Of a stretch of DNA of 64,000 bases, positions 44,003 through 52,284 are shown piece after piece. The position numbers were made by a program, and so were the translations under genes. The notes below the pieces were generated by a model. The model was not told the origin of the DNA and did no database searches. It saw nothing but the letters and a program-made list of their open reading frames with translations. Source of the DNA: JAJYSO01 sp964451785 (GTDB lineage Bacteria; Bacteroidota; Bacteroidia; Flavobacteriales; Flavobacteriaceae); the NCBI GenBank assembly GCA_964451785.1, contig CAYVJG010000012.1:1-64000 (forward strand), read 5' to 3'. Numbering within the stretch: position 1 is the stretch's first letter; every line of letters starts with the position of its first letter.

Positions 44003-44392
44003 TTAATTTCTGCTGAGTTGTAAGGTTAAGACAGTTTGTCCTTCGGTAGATTTCCAAACTTGTTTTTTAGCATCAGATTGTACTATAATCCAAGCTTTGT
44101 CCAGCTTAGAAGTAGAAGTGTTTTGCGCCGGTTTTAAAAGGATATAACCTTCGTGTTTTTCCCATTTAAAAGGAGCTTTATCGGTATAATTTTGATCGTA
44201 AATACTGTAGCTAATATCTTTATTTCCAGAGCCATTTTTATTAAAAGTAATGGTACCAATATTGTTTGATTCTGTTTTCTGACCATTTTCTTTAATCACC
44301 TGAAAGGTGTCAATGTTCCAAGTGTGAATTAAATCTGACGAGCAAGAGGTCAAAAAGAGTACGCAGAGCAGTAAAAGTAATTTTGATTTCAT
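44003..44392 (-). CDS. Small lipocalin-like lipoprotein
   Basis: 129 residues: lipobox ending at Cys17 (VLFLTSC), then an about 110-residue beta-rich domain with IHTWNIDTFQV at the start and a late VLTLQLSRN strand, like the lipocalin-type single-domain lipoproteins of Bacteroidota. The ligand and role are unknown. Confidence 0.7.
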   Translation of the reverse strand: MKSKLLLLLCVLFLTSCSSDLIHTWNIDTFQVIKENGQKTESNNIGTITFNKNGSGNKDISYSIYDQNYTDKAPFKWEKHEGYILLKPAQNTSTSKLDKAWIIVQSDAKKQVWKSTEGQTVLTLQLSRN

Positions 44393-44547
44393 AAGATTTT
44401 CATTTGTTAAGGAACGGCAATTTATAGTATTTTATCTATATAAATTGATTTTAAGAAGTATTTAAACCCTAAGCTAAATTATTTTATGATTTATATAAGT
44501 TTTCTAAACATTATAAATTTACTAAATATTTTTTAGTTTAAGAAATG

Positions 44548-45093
44548 TCATAAATCTATTTTGACGCGGTAATCTTTGAGTTTATCGAGGTATTCATGAG
44601 AGGCAAAATCTTTGTGTTCAAAGGTATTGTTGTACTCAATGCGTAGCTCATGGCGCGTCAGTCCTCTTACAAATCGCCTCACTTCGTTGTCATTACTCAA
44701 AATTAGGCCTGGCACCTGTACGCTTTTTCCTGAATCAGATTTGGCAACCATGGTAAAGTAAGATGAGTTGCAGTGTTTTTTTTGACCCGTTTGGATGTTT
44801 TCAGAAGTCACGCGAATGCCTACAATCATTGAGCTGTTGCCTACATAATTTACAGAAGCCTTAAGGGTGACAATCTCGCCAACTTCAATGGGATTTAAGA
44901 AATCAACAGCTTCAACACTAGCTGTTACACAATAAGTTTCGCTGTGTTTTGAGGCACAAGCAAAAGCAATTTGATCCATGAGGGATAGGAGGTAACCGCC
45001 GTGTATTTTGCCGTTAAAATTGGTGTGTGAGGGCAGCATCAGTTGAGAGATGATGACTTCAGAGGCTTTGATGGGTTTGTACTTTGAATTCAT
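44548..45093 (-). CDS. Acyl-CoA thioesterase (hotdog fold)
   Basis: 181 residues, YciA/BACH type. The conserved N-terminal stretch HTNFNGKIHGGYLLSLMDQI carries the hotdog helix, followed by CVTASVEAVDFLNPIEVGEI. It hydrolyses acyl-CoA to free acid. The start overlaps the rmuC stop by 4 bases, so the two genes are co-translated. The acyl-CoA synthetase 0.6 kb further on has the opposing activity. Confidence 0.9.
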   Translation of the reverse strand: MNSKYKPIKASEVIISQLMLPSHTNFNGKIHGGYLLSLMDQIAFACASKHSETYCVTASVEAVDFLNPIEVGEIVTLKASVNYVGNSSMIVGIRVTSENIQTGQKKHCNSSYFTMVAKSDSGKSVQVPGLILSNDNEVRRFVRGLTRHELRIEYNNTFEHKDFASHEYLDKLKDYRVKIDL

Positions 45094-46457
45094 GAGTTTT
45101 CAGAGTTTAGTGTGTTATCGGTAGAGTTAATATATTTTGAATCAATTTGTTTTTGAGCTTTCGCGCCAAGCGTTTTGAGCTGCTCCACACGGGTCACTAA
45201 ATTGCCGCGACCTGTGAGTTTACGCATGGTTTTGTCATAGGTGGTTTGTACTGTGCCTAATTGTTTGCCTAGACGATCTAATTCTGAGATTAAATTAACG
45301 AAATTATCGTAGAGTTTTCCGGCTTGTGTGGCAATTTCTATCGCATTTTGTTTTTGCTTTTCATTTTGCCACATGCTGTCAATGGTTTTTAAAACAGCTA
45401 GCAGTGTTGTTGGAGTAACAATAATGATGTTTTTTGTAAAAGCTTCATTGTATAAATTAGGATAGAGCTGTGTGGCTAAGGCAAAAGCAGATTCAATAGG
45501 AATAAATAGCAGTACAAAATCAGGACTTGCCATGGTGTATAATTCTTGATAATTTTTGCGACTGAGCTGTTCAATATGCGTTTTGATAGAGAGCAAGTGT
45601 TGCTGCGCACTAGCTTTTTGAGCTTCTTCGGTAGAGGCATTAATATAGCGTTCATAGCCTATTAAAGATACTTTTGAGTCTACAATCATGCGTTTATCTC
45701 CCGGTAATGCAATGATGACATCGGGTTGTAGGCGTTTATTGTTTTCGGTGGTAAAGCTTTTTTGTGTAAAATACTCGCGTCCTTTTTCTAATCCACTTTG
45801 CTCAAGCACACGTTCTAAGATCATCTCACCCCAGTTACCTTGCATTTTGGTATTACCTTTTAAGGCGCGGGTTAAATTGATGGCTTCTTCGCTGATTTTT
45901 TGATTGTGTTTGCTGAGTTGTTCAAGTTGCTGTCCCAGCTCAGCGTGACGTTCTATAAAGGCAATTTTATTTTTTTCAACTTGGATTTCAAAACCTTTAA
46001 TCTTGTCTTGCAAAGGGAGAAGAATGCGACTGATATTTTCCTGATTGAGCTTGGTAAATTTTTCAGATTTCTGTTCTAAAATTTTATTGGCTAAATTTTC
46101 AAATTCTTTTTCAAATTTTTCCTGTAAGGCTTGAGTTTCTGTTTTCTGCAGATTTAATTTTTCTTGTAGATTTCTATACTCAGTCTGCACACGGGTGAGT
46201 TGTGTGTGGAGGATATCTTTTTCAGTGCGCAGGGCATTGCGTTCGTCTTTGAGTTCGATTAATTGATTGCGAAAATCGCTTTCTTGCTTTTGTAGTTGCT
46301 GTTGGGTTGTAGATAGCTGTAATTGAGCTGAATTGACCTGTTGTTTTAGTTGTTCTTGAACAGCATTCTGTTTTAACTTACCTAGGTTGCGCCCTAGGTA
46401 TAGACCAATAAAAAATAAAACTAGAGCCAAAAGACTCATGATGATATAGTTTTCCAT
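45090..46457 (-). CDS. rmuC: DNA recombination protein RmuC
   Basis: A predicted nuclease-related protein that limits inversions at short repeats. The start is taken at ATG 46455-46457 (MENYIIMSLLALVLFFIGLY), giving 455 residues with an N-terminal membrane anchor; a longer frame upstream adds an unlikely hydrophobic tail that overlaps the hpf terminator. A coiled coil (about 30-200) is followed by the RmuC core: MQGNWGEMILERVLEQSGLE, RLQPDVIIALPGDKRMIVDS and FVLLFIPIESAFALA. The gene overlaps the thioesterase gene by 4 bases. Confidence 0.94.
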   Translation of the reverse strand: MENYIIMSLLALVLFFIGLYLGRNLGKLKQNAVQEQLKQQVNSAQLQLSTTQQQLQKQESDFRNQLIELKDERNALRTEKDILHTQLTRVQTEYRNLQEKLNLQKTETQALQEKFEKEFENLANKILEQKSEKFTKLNQENISRILLPLQDKIKGFEIQVEKNKIAFIERHAELGQQLEQLSKHNQKISEEAINLTRALKGNTKMQGNWGEMILERVLEQSGLEKGREYFTQKSFTTENNKRLQPDVIIALPGDKRMIVDSKVSLIGYERYINASTEEAQKASAQQHLLSIKTHIEQLSRKNYQELYTMASPDFVLLFIPIESAFALATQLYPNLYNEAFTKNIIIVTPTTLLAVLKTIDSMWQNEKQKQNAIEIATQAGKLYDNFVNLISELDRLGKQLGTVQTTYDKTMRKLTGRGNLVTRVEQLKTLGAKAQKQIDSKYINSTDNTLNSENS

Positions 46458-46529
46458 GAACAATGAGATAGGAGAAAAGCATAATAAGTGGATAAAGATA
46501 ATAAATATCAGCATTGCATGGAGCTGTAA

Positions 46530-46562
46530 AATGCAAAAGCCGCCCAAAAAGGCGGCTTGCAC
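46530..46562 (-). terminator. Terminator after hpf
   Basis: AAGCCGCC/GGCGGCTT stem with a short A-rich loop; on the reverse strand it is followed by TTTTGC. It separates hpf from rmuC. Confidence 0.75.
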
Positions 46563-46581
46563 GTTTAATGTTGACTATAAA

Positions 46582-46887
46582 TTAAATATGAGCCTTCATT
46601 TTTTCTTTGCGTTTTTGAAGCTGACGTTTGAGATCAGACATGGTTTTGTAAATGGCTTTGTCAAAATTTTCTTCATTAGCCGAAACAAAAATCTCTGGTC
46701 CTGGAACGTTGAGCTGGATTTCACATATTCTTCCCGAATCGTTTGCTGTTGAATTTTCTGTCTTAAAATAGACATCAGCACTCACGATAAAGTCATAGTG
46801 ATTTTTTAACTTGTCGAGTTTCTTTTGAGCAAATTCTTCAAGTCTTCCACTGGCTGAAACGTGTACATAATTGAAATGCGTATCCAT
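46582..46887 (-). CDS. hpf: Ribosome hibernation promoting factor, short form
   Basis: 101 residues, the single-domain HPF/YfiA type. It binds the small ribosomal subunit and stops translation in stationary phase. The N-terminus (MDTHFNYVHVSASGRLEEFA) and the core (KLKNHYDFIVSADVYFKTE, ICEIQLNVPGPEIFVSANEE) fit the fold, ending in a lysine-rich helix. It lacks the C-terminal dimerisation domain of long HPF. Confidence 0.92.
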   Translation of the reverse strand: MDTHFNYVHVSASGRLEEFAQKKLDKLKNHYDFIVSADVYFKTENSTANDSGRICEIQLNVPGPEIFVSANEENFDKAIYKTMSDLKRQLQKRKEKMKAHI

Positions 46888-47094
46888 AAAGTAGTAGTTT
46901 AAGTTTGAGTTATAAAGTTACACTTTTTGGTGAATTTAATCAACTTTGTTACGATAAAATTAAGGCTATATTTTTTAAATGTTACGCAAAGCTAACGTAT
47001 TGTGAGGTTTATGCACTTAAAATTGTCCGAATCGCCTTTGTAGAATAACTCGTAGATAGCCTATTGATAGTTTCTAGTCAATAATGGTAACTAT

Positions 47095-47224
47095 TCAGCT
47101 GTTTTGAAAAAACTAATATTGAACCCACTCCGGGATTCGCGTGTTGTTTGCACCTAGCCTAATAGCTACGCTACGTTTGCTGTGGGTTAATCACATTAAA
47201 CTCCTACGGAGTTTCCTCAAACCC
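47095..47224 (+). repeat. Interspersed repeat R2, copy 3
   Basis: Matches 4381 and 7842. The AAACTCC/GGAGTTT palindrome is intact; the second hairpin is altered (AATAGC ... TTGCTGTGGG). Confidence 0.78.
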
Positions 47225-47286
47225 ACTAACTCAGGTTTTGGTGTCATTATTATAGGTTTCCTCTCTTTTCTTCAAACGAAATAAGC

Positions 47287-47404
47287 TAATACCATATAGT
47301 CCAATGAGACTGCTGTCGAAATTGGACTATTAATTTGTTACCCACGGTATTATACCTACAAAAAATAGTATAAATCGGGCTGTAAAATAATTCTAATTGG
47401 TATA
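47287..47404 (+). repeat. MITE-like repeat R3, copy 3 with inverted centre
   Basis: The ends match the other R3 copies, but the middle block (about 47297-47326) reads ATAGTCCAATGAGAC and then TCGAAATTGGACTAT, the reverse complement of the block in the other copies. It is also about 14 bp shorter. Confidence 0.75.
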
Positions 47405-47483
47405 ATAAAGTTTGTCCATTTACCACTAGTATTTTACTAAGGGAATAAGGTTTTTATCTGGATTCCTTGAACCTTATTAGCTT

Positions 47484-47645
47484 ATACGGAAGTGACATTC
47501 AAAATGGACCAATCTTCTTGTTAAAATTACAAATCTCTGCGTTATAAATGCTCGTCATAGCTATGGCTATGCCTGTGCTTTTTGCCTTGACCTTTGAAAT
47601 TTTAATGACAAAATATTTAGTCTATTTTAAAAATCATTTCCGTAT
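47484..47645 (+). repeat. MITE-like repeat R4, full copy 2
   Basis: 162 bp, same length as the copy at 34396 and opposite in direction. The terminal repeats ATACGGAAGTGA / TCATTTCCGTAT differ at one base. Confidence 0.88.
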
Positions 47646-47717
47646 TAGTAATCCACAAACAGCGCTCAACCATAAACCTTATTAGCTCGTATGTTTTAAT
47701 ATTATTCAAGGAACCAC

Positions 47718-47741
47718 TATATAATTTATCCATATGGTATT
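47718..47741. repeat. R3 end fragment
   Basis: ATAATTTATCCATATGGTAT resembles the end of R3 (AATTTATCCATACGGTATT at 31421 onward). Confidence 0.4.
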
Positions 47742-47752
47742 TGTAAAATAAT

Positions 47753-47809
47753 AAACTTTTTCCATGCTCTTCACGCCTCCAAAAGCGACAACCCTACCTG
47801 CTGAATAGT
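47753..47809 (+). repeat. Interspersed repeat R5, copy 2
   Basis: Matches 8105-8161 over 57 bases, with GCTCTTCACG and CCTACCTGCTGAATAGT conserved. Confidence 0.65.
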
Positions 47810-48018
47810 TATTAGTGAAATGAATAATAGTTTAAAATGCTGTTTATTAGAGTTTTGAGTGGTTTTGTTTAGATTATTATGATAATTAAAGTTGATTTTA
47901 TAGATTTTTTTACCTGTTAAACTATAAATCTAATAAGCAACGCTGTTTTTTCATAAATCTAAAGCATAAGTGTGCTGATCTGTATAAAAATTATATTTTT
48001 TTATTTTCTGAAAATCAA

Positions 48019-48026
48019 TATCTTTG
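48019..48026 (+). promoter_or_regulatory. -7 promoter box of crcB
   Basis: TATCTTTG matches TAnnTTTG exactly and lies 11 bases before the riboswitch, so transcription would start right at its 5' end. Confidence 0.65.
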
Positions 48027-48036
48027 TGCCCTCAAA

Positions 48037-48083
48037 AGGCGATGGAGTTCGCCTAAACCGCTTTGTAAGCTGATGACTCCTGT
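48037..48083 (+). promoter_or_regulatory. Fluoride riboswitch (crcB motif)
   Basis: The conserved features of the crcB RNA are all in order: AGGCGATGGAGTTCGCCT (stem with GGCGAUGG and UUCGCC), then AAACCGC, a small stem CGCTTTGTAAGC, and the 3' block GCTGATGACTCCT. It lies 36 bases before the crcB start, within the expected leader. In the family, fluoride binding raises expression of fluoride exporters. Confidence 0.92.
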
Positions 48084-48118
48084 TTTATAATTTGTCGGAT
48101 AATTTAAATTCTTAAACG

Positions 48119-48493
48119 ATGATTAAAACATTGTTATTGGTAGGTTTAGGAGGATTTTTAGGTAGCGTTAGTCGCTATTTAACAAGTCTTGTTTTTACGC
48201 GTTTTTGGCCCATAAACATGCCCTTAGGAACATTTGCAGCCAATGTACTTGGCTGTTTTTTAATTGGTATTGCTTATGGACTATCGCTAAAGCTGGGCTG
48301 GTTTAACCCGCAATGGCGTTTGTTTTTTATAACGGGCTTTTGTGGCGGTTATACTACGTTTTCTTCTTTTGCGTATGAAAATGTCAAGTTACTGCAGTCT
48401 GGTCAATACGGATTGTTTGGTGGTTATGTCTTATTAAGTGTAGCCCTGGGCTTATTAGCAGTATTTGGCGGTTTATTAATTACGAAAATATAA
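48119..48493 (+). CDS. crcB: Fluoride channel CrcB/Fluc
   Basis: A small dual-topology membrane protein that dimerises and lets fluoride leave the cell. 124 residues, four membrane segments. Family motifs: GGFLGSVSRYL (about 11-21), GTFAANVLGCFLIG (about 41-54) and TGFCGGYTTFSSFAYE (about 76-91), which carries the Phe and Thr residues of the pore. A fluoride riboswitch lies directly upstream. ppa follows after 11 bases. Confidence 0.96.
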   Translation: MIKTLLLVGLGGFLGSVSRYLTSLVFTRFWPINMPLGTFAANVLGCFLIGIAYGLSLKLGWFNPQWRLFFITGFCGGYTTFSSFAYENVKLLQSGQYGLFGGYVLLSVALGLLAVFGGLLITKI

Positions 48494-48504
48494 AATTACA
48501 ATCT

Positions 48505-49053
48505 ATGAAATTTAATCCTTGGCACGATGCTCCTATTGGTGAGCATGCACCTGAAGTAGTTGAAGCAATTATTGAAATTCCACGCAATAGTAAAGCAAAA
48601 TATGAACTTGATAAAACTACGGGTATGTTGCGCTTAGATCGTGTGTTGTATTCATCTATGGGCTATCCTGAAAACTATGGATTTATTCCGCAAACATTAG
48701 GTGATGATAACGATCCACTTGATATCCTTGTAATGTCTCAAATCCAAGTGCAACCGCTCTGCTTACTCGAAGCAAAAGTTATCGGAGTTATGAAAATGAT
48801 TGACGGTGGTGAAGGCGATGAAAAAATTATTGCTGTAGCTAATAATGACCCTAGCGTGAATCACATTAACTCGTTAGACGAACTATCAGATCACTACAAA
48901 GATCAATTACAGAATTTCTTTGAAGATTATAAAAAATTAGAAAAGAAAGAAGTAGAAGTAGAAGGATTTGAAGGTCGTGAAGTGGCTATAGAAATCATTA
49001 AAGGCGCCATTGAAAATTACGATCAAAAATACCGCAAAGTCAATGTAAAATAA
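48505..49053 (+). CDS. ppa: Inorganic pyrophosphatase, soluble
   Basis: Hydrolyses pyrophosphate in the cytoplasm. 182 residues, a family I enzyme. The metal-binding DDNDPLDILVM motif is complete, with GYPENYGFIPQTL before it, and a late LEKKEVEVEGFEG part. It lies 11 bases after crcB, so it is probably controlled by the same riboswitch. Fluoride is a strong inhibitor of family I pyrophosphatases, which gives the linkage a clear sense. A perfect terminator follows at 49116-49158. Confidence 0.96.
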   Translation: MKFNPWHDAPIGEHAPEVVEAIIEIPRNSKAKYELDKTTGMLRLDRVLYSSMGYPENYGFIPQTLGDDNDPLDILVMSQIQVQPLCLLEAKVIGVMKMIDGGEGDEKIIAVANNDPSVNHINSLDELSDHYKDQLQNFFEDYKKLEKKEVEVEGFEGREVAIEIIKGAIENYDQKYRKVNVK

Positions 49054-49115
49054 GATTTGTTTTCTCGCGTCTTAGTACTCTAGAACAACAAATTAATAGT
49101 TTGACTTTTCTAAAT

Positions 49116-49158
49116 AAAAATACAGCCGTAAATCAATTGATTTACGGCTGTATTTTTA
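49116..49158. terminator. Bidirectional terminator between ppa and the sugar kinase gene
   Basis: AATACAGCCGTAAATCAA and TTGATTTACGGCTGTATT form a long perfect stem flanked by A and T runs. Confidence 0.95.
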
Positions 49159-49174
49159 TAGAGTAATCTTGATT

Positions 49175-50038
49175 TTATACAGTAGGGGTATTAATTCTGT
49201 TTTGAAAATAGGCTGTTAATCCATCAACCGGATGGCGGGTAACATTACCGATAGACAAACCTTTGCTCTCAAGAACTTCTGCAATAATTTCTTTTGAGAA
49301 ATGTGCAATAGAACCTACAAAGTGGATAGGACACTCTTTAGCTTGAGGTAAGGTTAAAATCCAATTTTCAGTAAAATCTTCAATACCTTTAGCAATGAGT
49401 GTTCTGAAATACTCAGGTAGCGGATCAAAGCTAAACATAAACCTAGCAAATGCAGCTAGATAGGAGCTCGCATTTTCGTTGCGATAAAGATTCTCTTTTA
49501 TGGTGTGAGGAAAGAGGTCGTACTCAGCTTTAAATTTTTCAGCAATTTCAGCAGGCATTTTTTTATAAAAATAATCTCTGAGTAATTGCTTTCCAAAATA
49601 GTTACCACTGGCTTCATCCATTACAGAGTAGCCCAAAGAAGGCGCTGCAACTTCAGCATTAATGCCATCAAAGTAACACGAGTTAGAACCAGTTCCTAAA
49701 ATGCAGACGATACCCGGTCGATCGGTCACCGACAAGCAAGCTGCCATCAAATCTTCATACACTTCACACTCGGCATGTCTAAAATATTTTTCAAGAAAAC
49801 GTTTAAGGCGGATGCGAGCTTTTTCAGATCCACATCCTGCACCATAAAAGTAAACGTGTTTAATATCTTGATTGACATGAGCAATTTCTTCGCTTTGTGC
49901 CAAACGTTTGTGCATTTTTTGAGTGGTTAGCATGTTGGGATTGAGCCCTTGAGTACGCGATTTGAATACTACGCTTCCTATCTCATCGAGTAAGACCCAG
50001 TCGCACTTTGTCGAACCGCCGTCTGCTAATAAAACCAT
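49175..50038 (-). CDS. BadF/BcrA-type sugar kinase, probable N-acetylglucosamine kinase
   Basis: 287 residues with the ASKHA ATPase fold: phosphate-1 motif LLADGGSTKCDWVLLD (3-18), phosphate-2 motif VCILGTGSNSCYF, and GYSVMDEASGNYFGKQLL, typical for the GlcNAc kinase branch of this family. It lies 3 bases after gapA in the pfkA-gapA unit, so it probably feeds amino sugars towards glycolysis. Confidence 0.88.
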   Translation of the reverse strand: MVLLADGGSTKCDWVLLDEIGSVVFKSRTQGLNPNMLTTQKMHKRLAQSEEIAHVNQDIKHVYFYGAGCGSEKARIRLKRFLEKYFRHAECEVYEDLMAACLSVTDRPGIVCILGTGSNSCYFDGINAEVAAPSLGYSVMDEASGNYFGKQLLRDYFYKKMPAEIAEKFKAEYDLFPHTIKENLYRNENASSYLAAFARFMFSFDPLPEYFRTLIAKGIEDFTENWILTLPQAKECPIHFVGSIAHFSKEIIAEVLESKGLSIGNVTRHPVDGLTAYFQNRINTPTV

Positions 50039-50041
50039 AAT

Positions 50042-51052
50042 TTATTTGTTTAAAGAATTAACATATGTGGCTAGATCTATTAGTCTGCTAGAATAGCCAA
50101 ATTCATTATCATACCAGGCTACTAATTTAAAAAATTTAGAGTTAAGTTCCATACTAGCGCCGGCATCAAATATACAACTATGTGAGTCAGATACAAAATC
50201 TTGAGACACAACATCGTCCTCAGTGTAGGCTAGGAAGCCTTTTAGCTCATTTTCTGATGCTTTTTTTAGCGTTGATTTTATCTCTTCTAAGCTAGTTTCT
50301 TTATCAGTTTTTAATGTTAAATCTACTACAGAAACGTCATTTGAAGAAACTCTAAACGCCATTCCGGTCAATTTTCCTTTTAACTCAGGTATAACTTTTG
50401 TTACTGCAATGGCAGCCCCAGTTGAAGTTGGAATAATGTTGTTTAAAGACGCTCTACCAAGACGATAATTCTTTTTTGATGGCGCATCAACAGTGGCTTG
50501 AGTTGAAGTAGTAGCGTGAACAGTAGTCATTAAACCTTCAGCAATGCCGAAATTGTCATTGAGCACTTTAGCAAAAGTAGCTAAACAGTTAGTAGTACAT
50601 GAAGCGTTTGAGACTACGCGGTCTTCAGCTTTTACGTCTTGGTGGTTAACGCCCATTACAAACATTGGAGCATCACCAGATGGCGCTGAGATAACCACTT
50701 TTTTGGCACCCGCTTTTAAGTGAACACTAGCTTGTTCATGAGATTTGAAGATACCAGTACATTCTAAAACGATATCAGCATCTACAGCGTCCCATTTTAG
50801 GTTTTCAGGATTGCGTTCAGCTGTAACGCGAATTTCTTGGCCATTAACAACGAGGTTTCCATTGTTTACACTGATTTCGCCATCAAAACGGCCGTGAACA
50901 GTGTCGTATTTTAAAAGATAAGCAAGTTGCTCAACAGGAATTAAGTCGTTAATAGCAACTATTTTTACATTTTCTCTTTGGTTTGCAATGCGGAAAGCAA
51001 TACGGCCAATACGGCCAAATCCATTAATAGCAATTTTTGTTTCTTGAGCCAT
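50042..51052 (-). CDS. gapA: Glyceraldehyde-3-phosphate dehydrogenase, type I
   Basis: 336 residues. N-terminal GFGRIGR (11-17) binds the cofactor, Asp36 in AINDL suggests NAD, and SNASCTTNC gives catalytic Cys152. The fold is complete, with WYDNEFGYSSR at the end. It lies between pfkA (25-base gap) and the sugar kinase gene (3-base gap) in one transcription unit. Confidence 0.97.
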   Translation of the reverse strand: MAQETKIAINGFGRIGRIAFRIANQRENVKIVAINDLIPVEQLAYLLKYDTVHGRFDGEISVNNGNLVVNGQEIRVTAERNPENLKWDAVDADIVLECTGIFKSHEQASVHLKAGAKKVVISAPSGDAPMFVMGVNHQDVKAEDRVVSNASCTTNCLATFAKVLNDNFGIAEGLMTTVHATTSTQATVDAPSKKNYRLGRASLNNIIPTSTGAAIAVTKVIPELKGKLTGMAFRVSSNDVSVVDLTLKTDKETSLEEIKSTLKKASENELKGFLAYTEDDVVSQDFVSDSHSCIFDAGASMELNSKFFKLVAWYDNEFGYSSRLIDLATYVNSLNK

Positions 51053-51077
51053 TTTAGATCAATTTTAGGTTTTGTAA

Positions 51078-52067
51078 TTAAAATGAGGTGATATCGGCAA
51101 CACGTAATAATTCCATATTAACGCTGTTTTGCCCGGAAATAGCTTCATCAAATGGAACAGTAACAAGTTTTCCATTTTGAATGCCCACCATAATATTTCC
51201 TTGATGATTTTCTAATAATAAGTCTACAGCATAAACACCCATTCTGCTAGCTAAAACACGGTCAGAGCAACTTGGAGCTCCTCCACGTTGAACATGCCCT
51301 AAAACGGTAACACGCACTTCGTAATCTGTAAGATGCGTACCGATGTAGTCAGCGAGTTCAAAGGTGTTTTTACCGGTAGTTTTGCCTTCAGATACAACCA
51401 CAATGCTTGAGGTTTTACCTGATTTGCGACTGTGTTGAAGTGATTGGATAAGACGATCAGTACCGAGGTTTTCTTCGGGAATCAAAATTTCTTCTGCACC
51501 AGCACCAACCCCTGCATTAAGGGCGATGTCTCCTGCATTACGGCCCATTACTTCTATTAAAAATAAGCGATTATGTGAGTTTGCTGTATCCCTAATCTTG
51601 TCAATAGCTTCAACTACTGTGTTTAAGGCCGTGTCATAACCAATGGTATAATCTGTACCGCGAATATCATTGTCAATGGTTCCCGGAATACCGATAACAG
51701 GAAAATTGTTTTCTAGTGCAAACAAATTGGCTCCGGTAAAAGTGCCGTTACCACCAATGGTAATTAGGGCATCAATTCCCTCTGAACGCAAGTTGTCAGC
51801 GGCTATTTTGCGGCCTTCTTTTGAAAGGAAGCGTTTTGAACGTGTAGATTTTAAAAAGGTTCCTCCACGATTTATAATATTGCGTACAGATCGCGCATTT
51901 AGAGATTTAAAGTCTTTTTCGATTAAGCCTTCGTATCCGCGAAATACACCAGTACATTCAACTCCGTGGTAGGCGCAACAGCGCACTACTGCACGTATGG
52001 CAGCATTCATTCCTGGAGAATCACCTCCTGAAGTCAGCACAGCTATGTGTTTAGGTTTCTCTGTCAT
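51078..52067 (-). CDS. pfkA: ATP-dependent 6-phosphofructokinase
   Basis: 329 residues. ATP site GGDSPGMN (14-21) and GGNGTFTGA, substrate site GTIDNDI and the GYDTALNTVVEAIDKIRDTA helix, MGRNAGDIA and GHVQRGG further on. Gly at the residue after GGNGT fits the ATP-dependent type. It is the first gene of the pfkA-gapA-sugar kinase unit. Confidence 0.97.
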   Translation of the reverse strand: MTEKPKHIAVLTSGGDSPGMNAAIRAVVRCCAYHGVECTGVFRGYEGLIEKDFKSLNARSVRNIINRGGTFLKSTRSKRFLSKEGRKIAADNLRSEGIDALITIGGNGTFTGANLFALENNFPVIGIPGTIDNDIRGTDYTIGYDTALNTVVEAIDKIRDTANSHNRLFLIEVMGRNAGDIALNAGVGAGAEEILIPEENLGTDRLIQSLQHSRKSGKTSSIVVVSEGKTTGKNTFELADYIGTHLTDYEVRVTVLGHVQRGGAPSCSDRVLASRMGVYAVDLLLENHQGNIMVGIQNGKLVTVPFDEAISGQNSVNMELLRVADITSF

Positions 52068-52136
52068 TGAGCTTGTTGTTAATTCAGTTTTACGCTATGG
52101 CAAGATGTAACTCCTGTCATAGGATATTAAAATAAG

Positions 52137-52182
52137 AAACACCTTTCTGAGATTTTAAACATTCTCTTAAGAAAGGTGTTCG
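52137..52182 (-). terminator. Possible terminator between ilvE and pfkA
   Basis: AACACCTTTCT and AGAAAGGTGTT form an 11-bp stem with a 21-base loop. On the reverse strand it is followed by TTCTTATT only, so it may be a weak terminator of ilvE or a leader hairpin of pfkA. Confidence 0.5.
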
Positions 52183-52284
52183 AATTAACTACATTTTTGG
52201 AGATAAACGAGTTAAAAAAAAGTTAAAAATTTATTTTCATCTAATTTCAGTAGATTTTATCTTTATAATTCTAACTCACTAGTG

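Larger units (their letters stand above)
46888..48118. other. Repeat-rich spacer (1.2 kb) between hpf and crcB
   Basis: In order: R2 copy 3 (47095-47224), R3 copy 3 (47287-47404), R4 full copy 2 (47484-47645), an R3 end fragment (about 47718-47741), R5 copy 2 (47753-47809), AT-rich bases, a -7 box (48019-48026) and a fluoride riboswitch (48037-48083). No credible gene is present. Confidence 0.8.

Noticed and set aside
46458..46562. Longer rmuC start at 46562
   Set aside because: It would overlap the hpf terminator hairpin and add 35 residues with a second hydrophobic stretch not expected in RmuC; ATG 46457 starts with a standard membrane anchor.
47095..47809. Possible CRISPR array in the repeat-rich spacer
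   Set aside because: The repeats belong to different families, are not regularly spaced and no cas genes are present.
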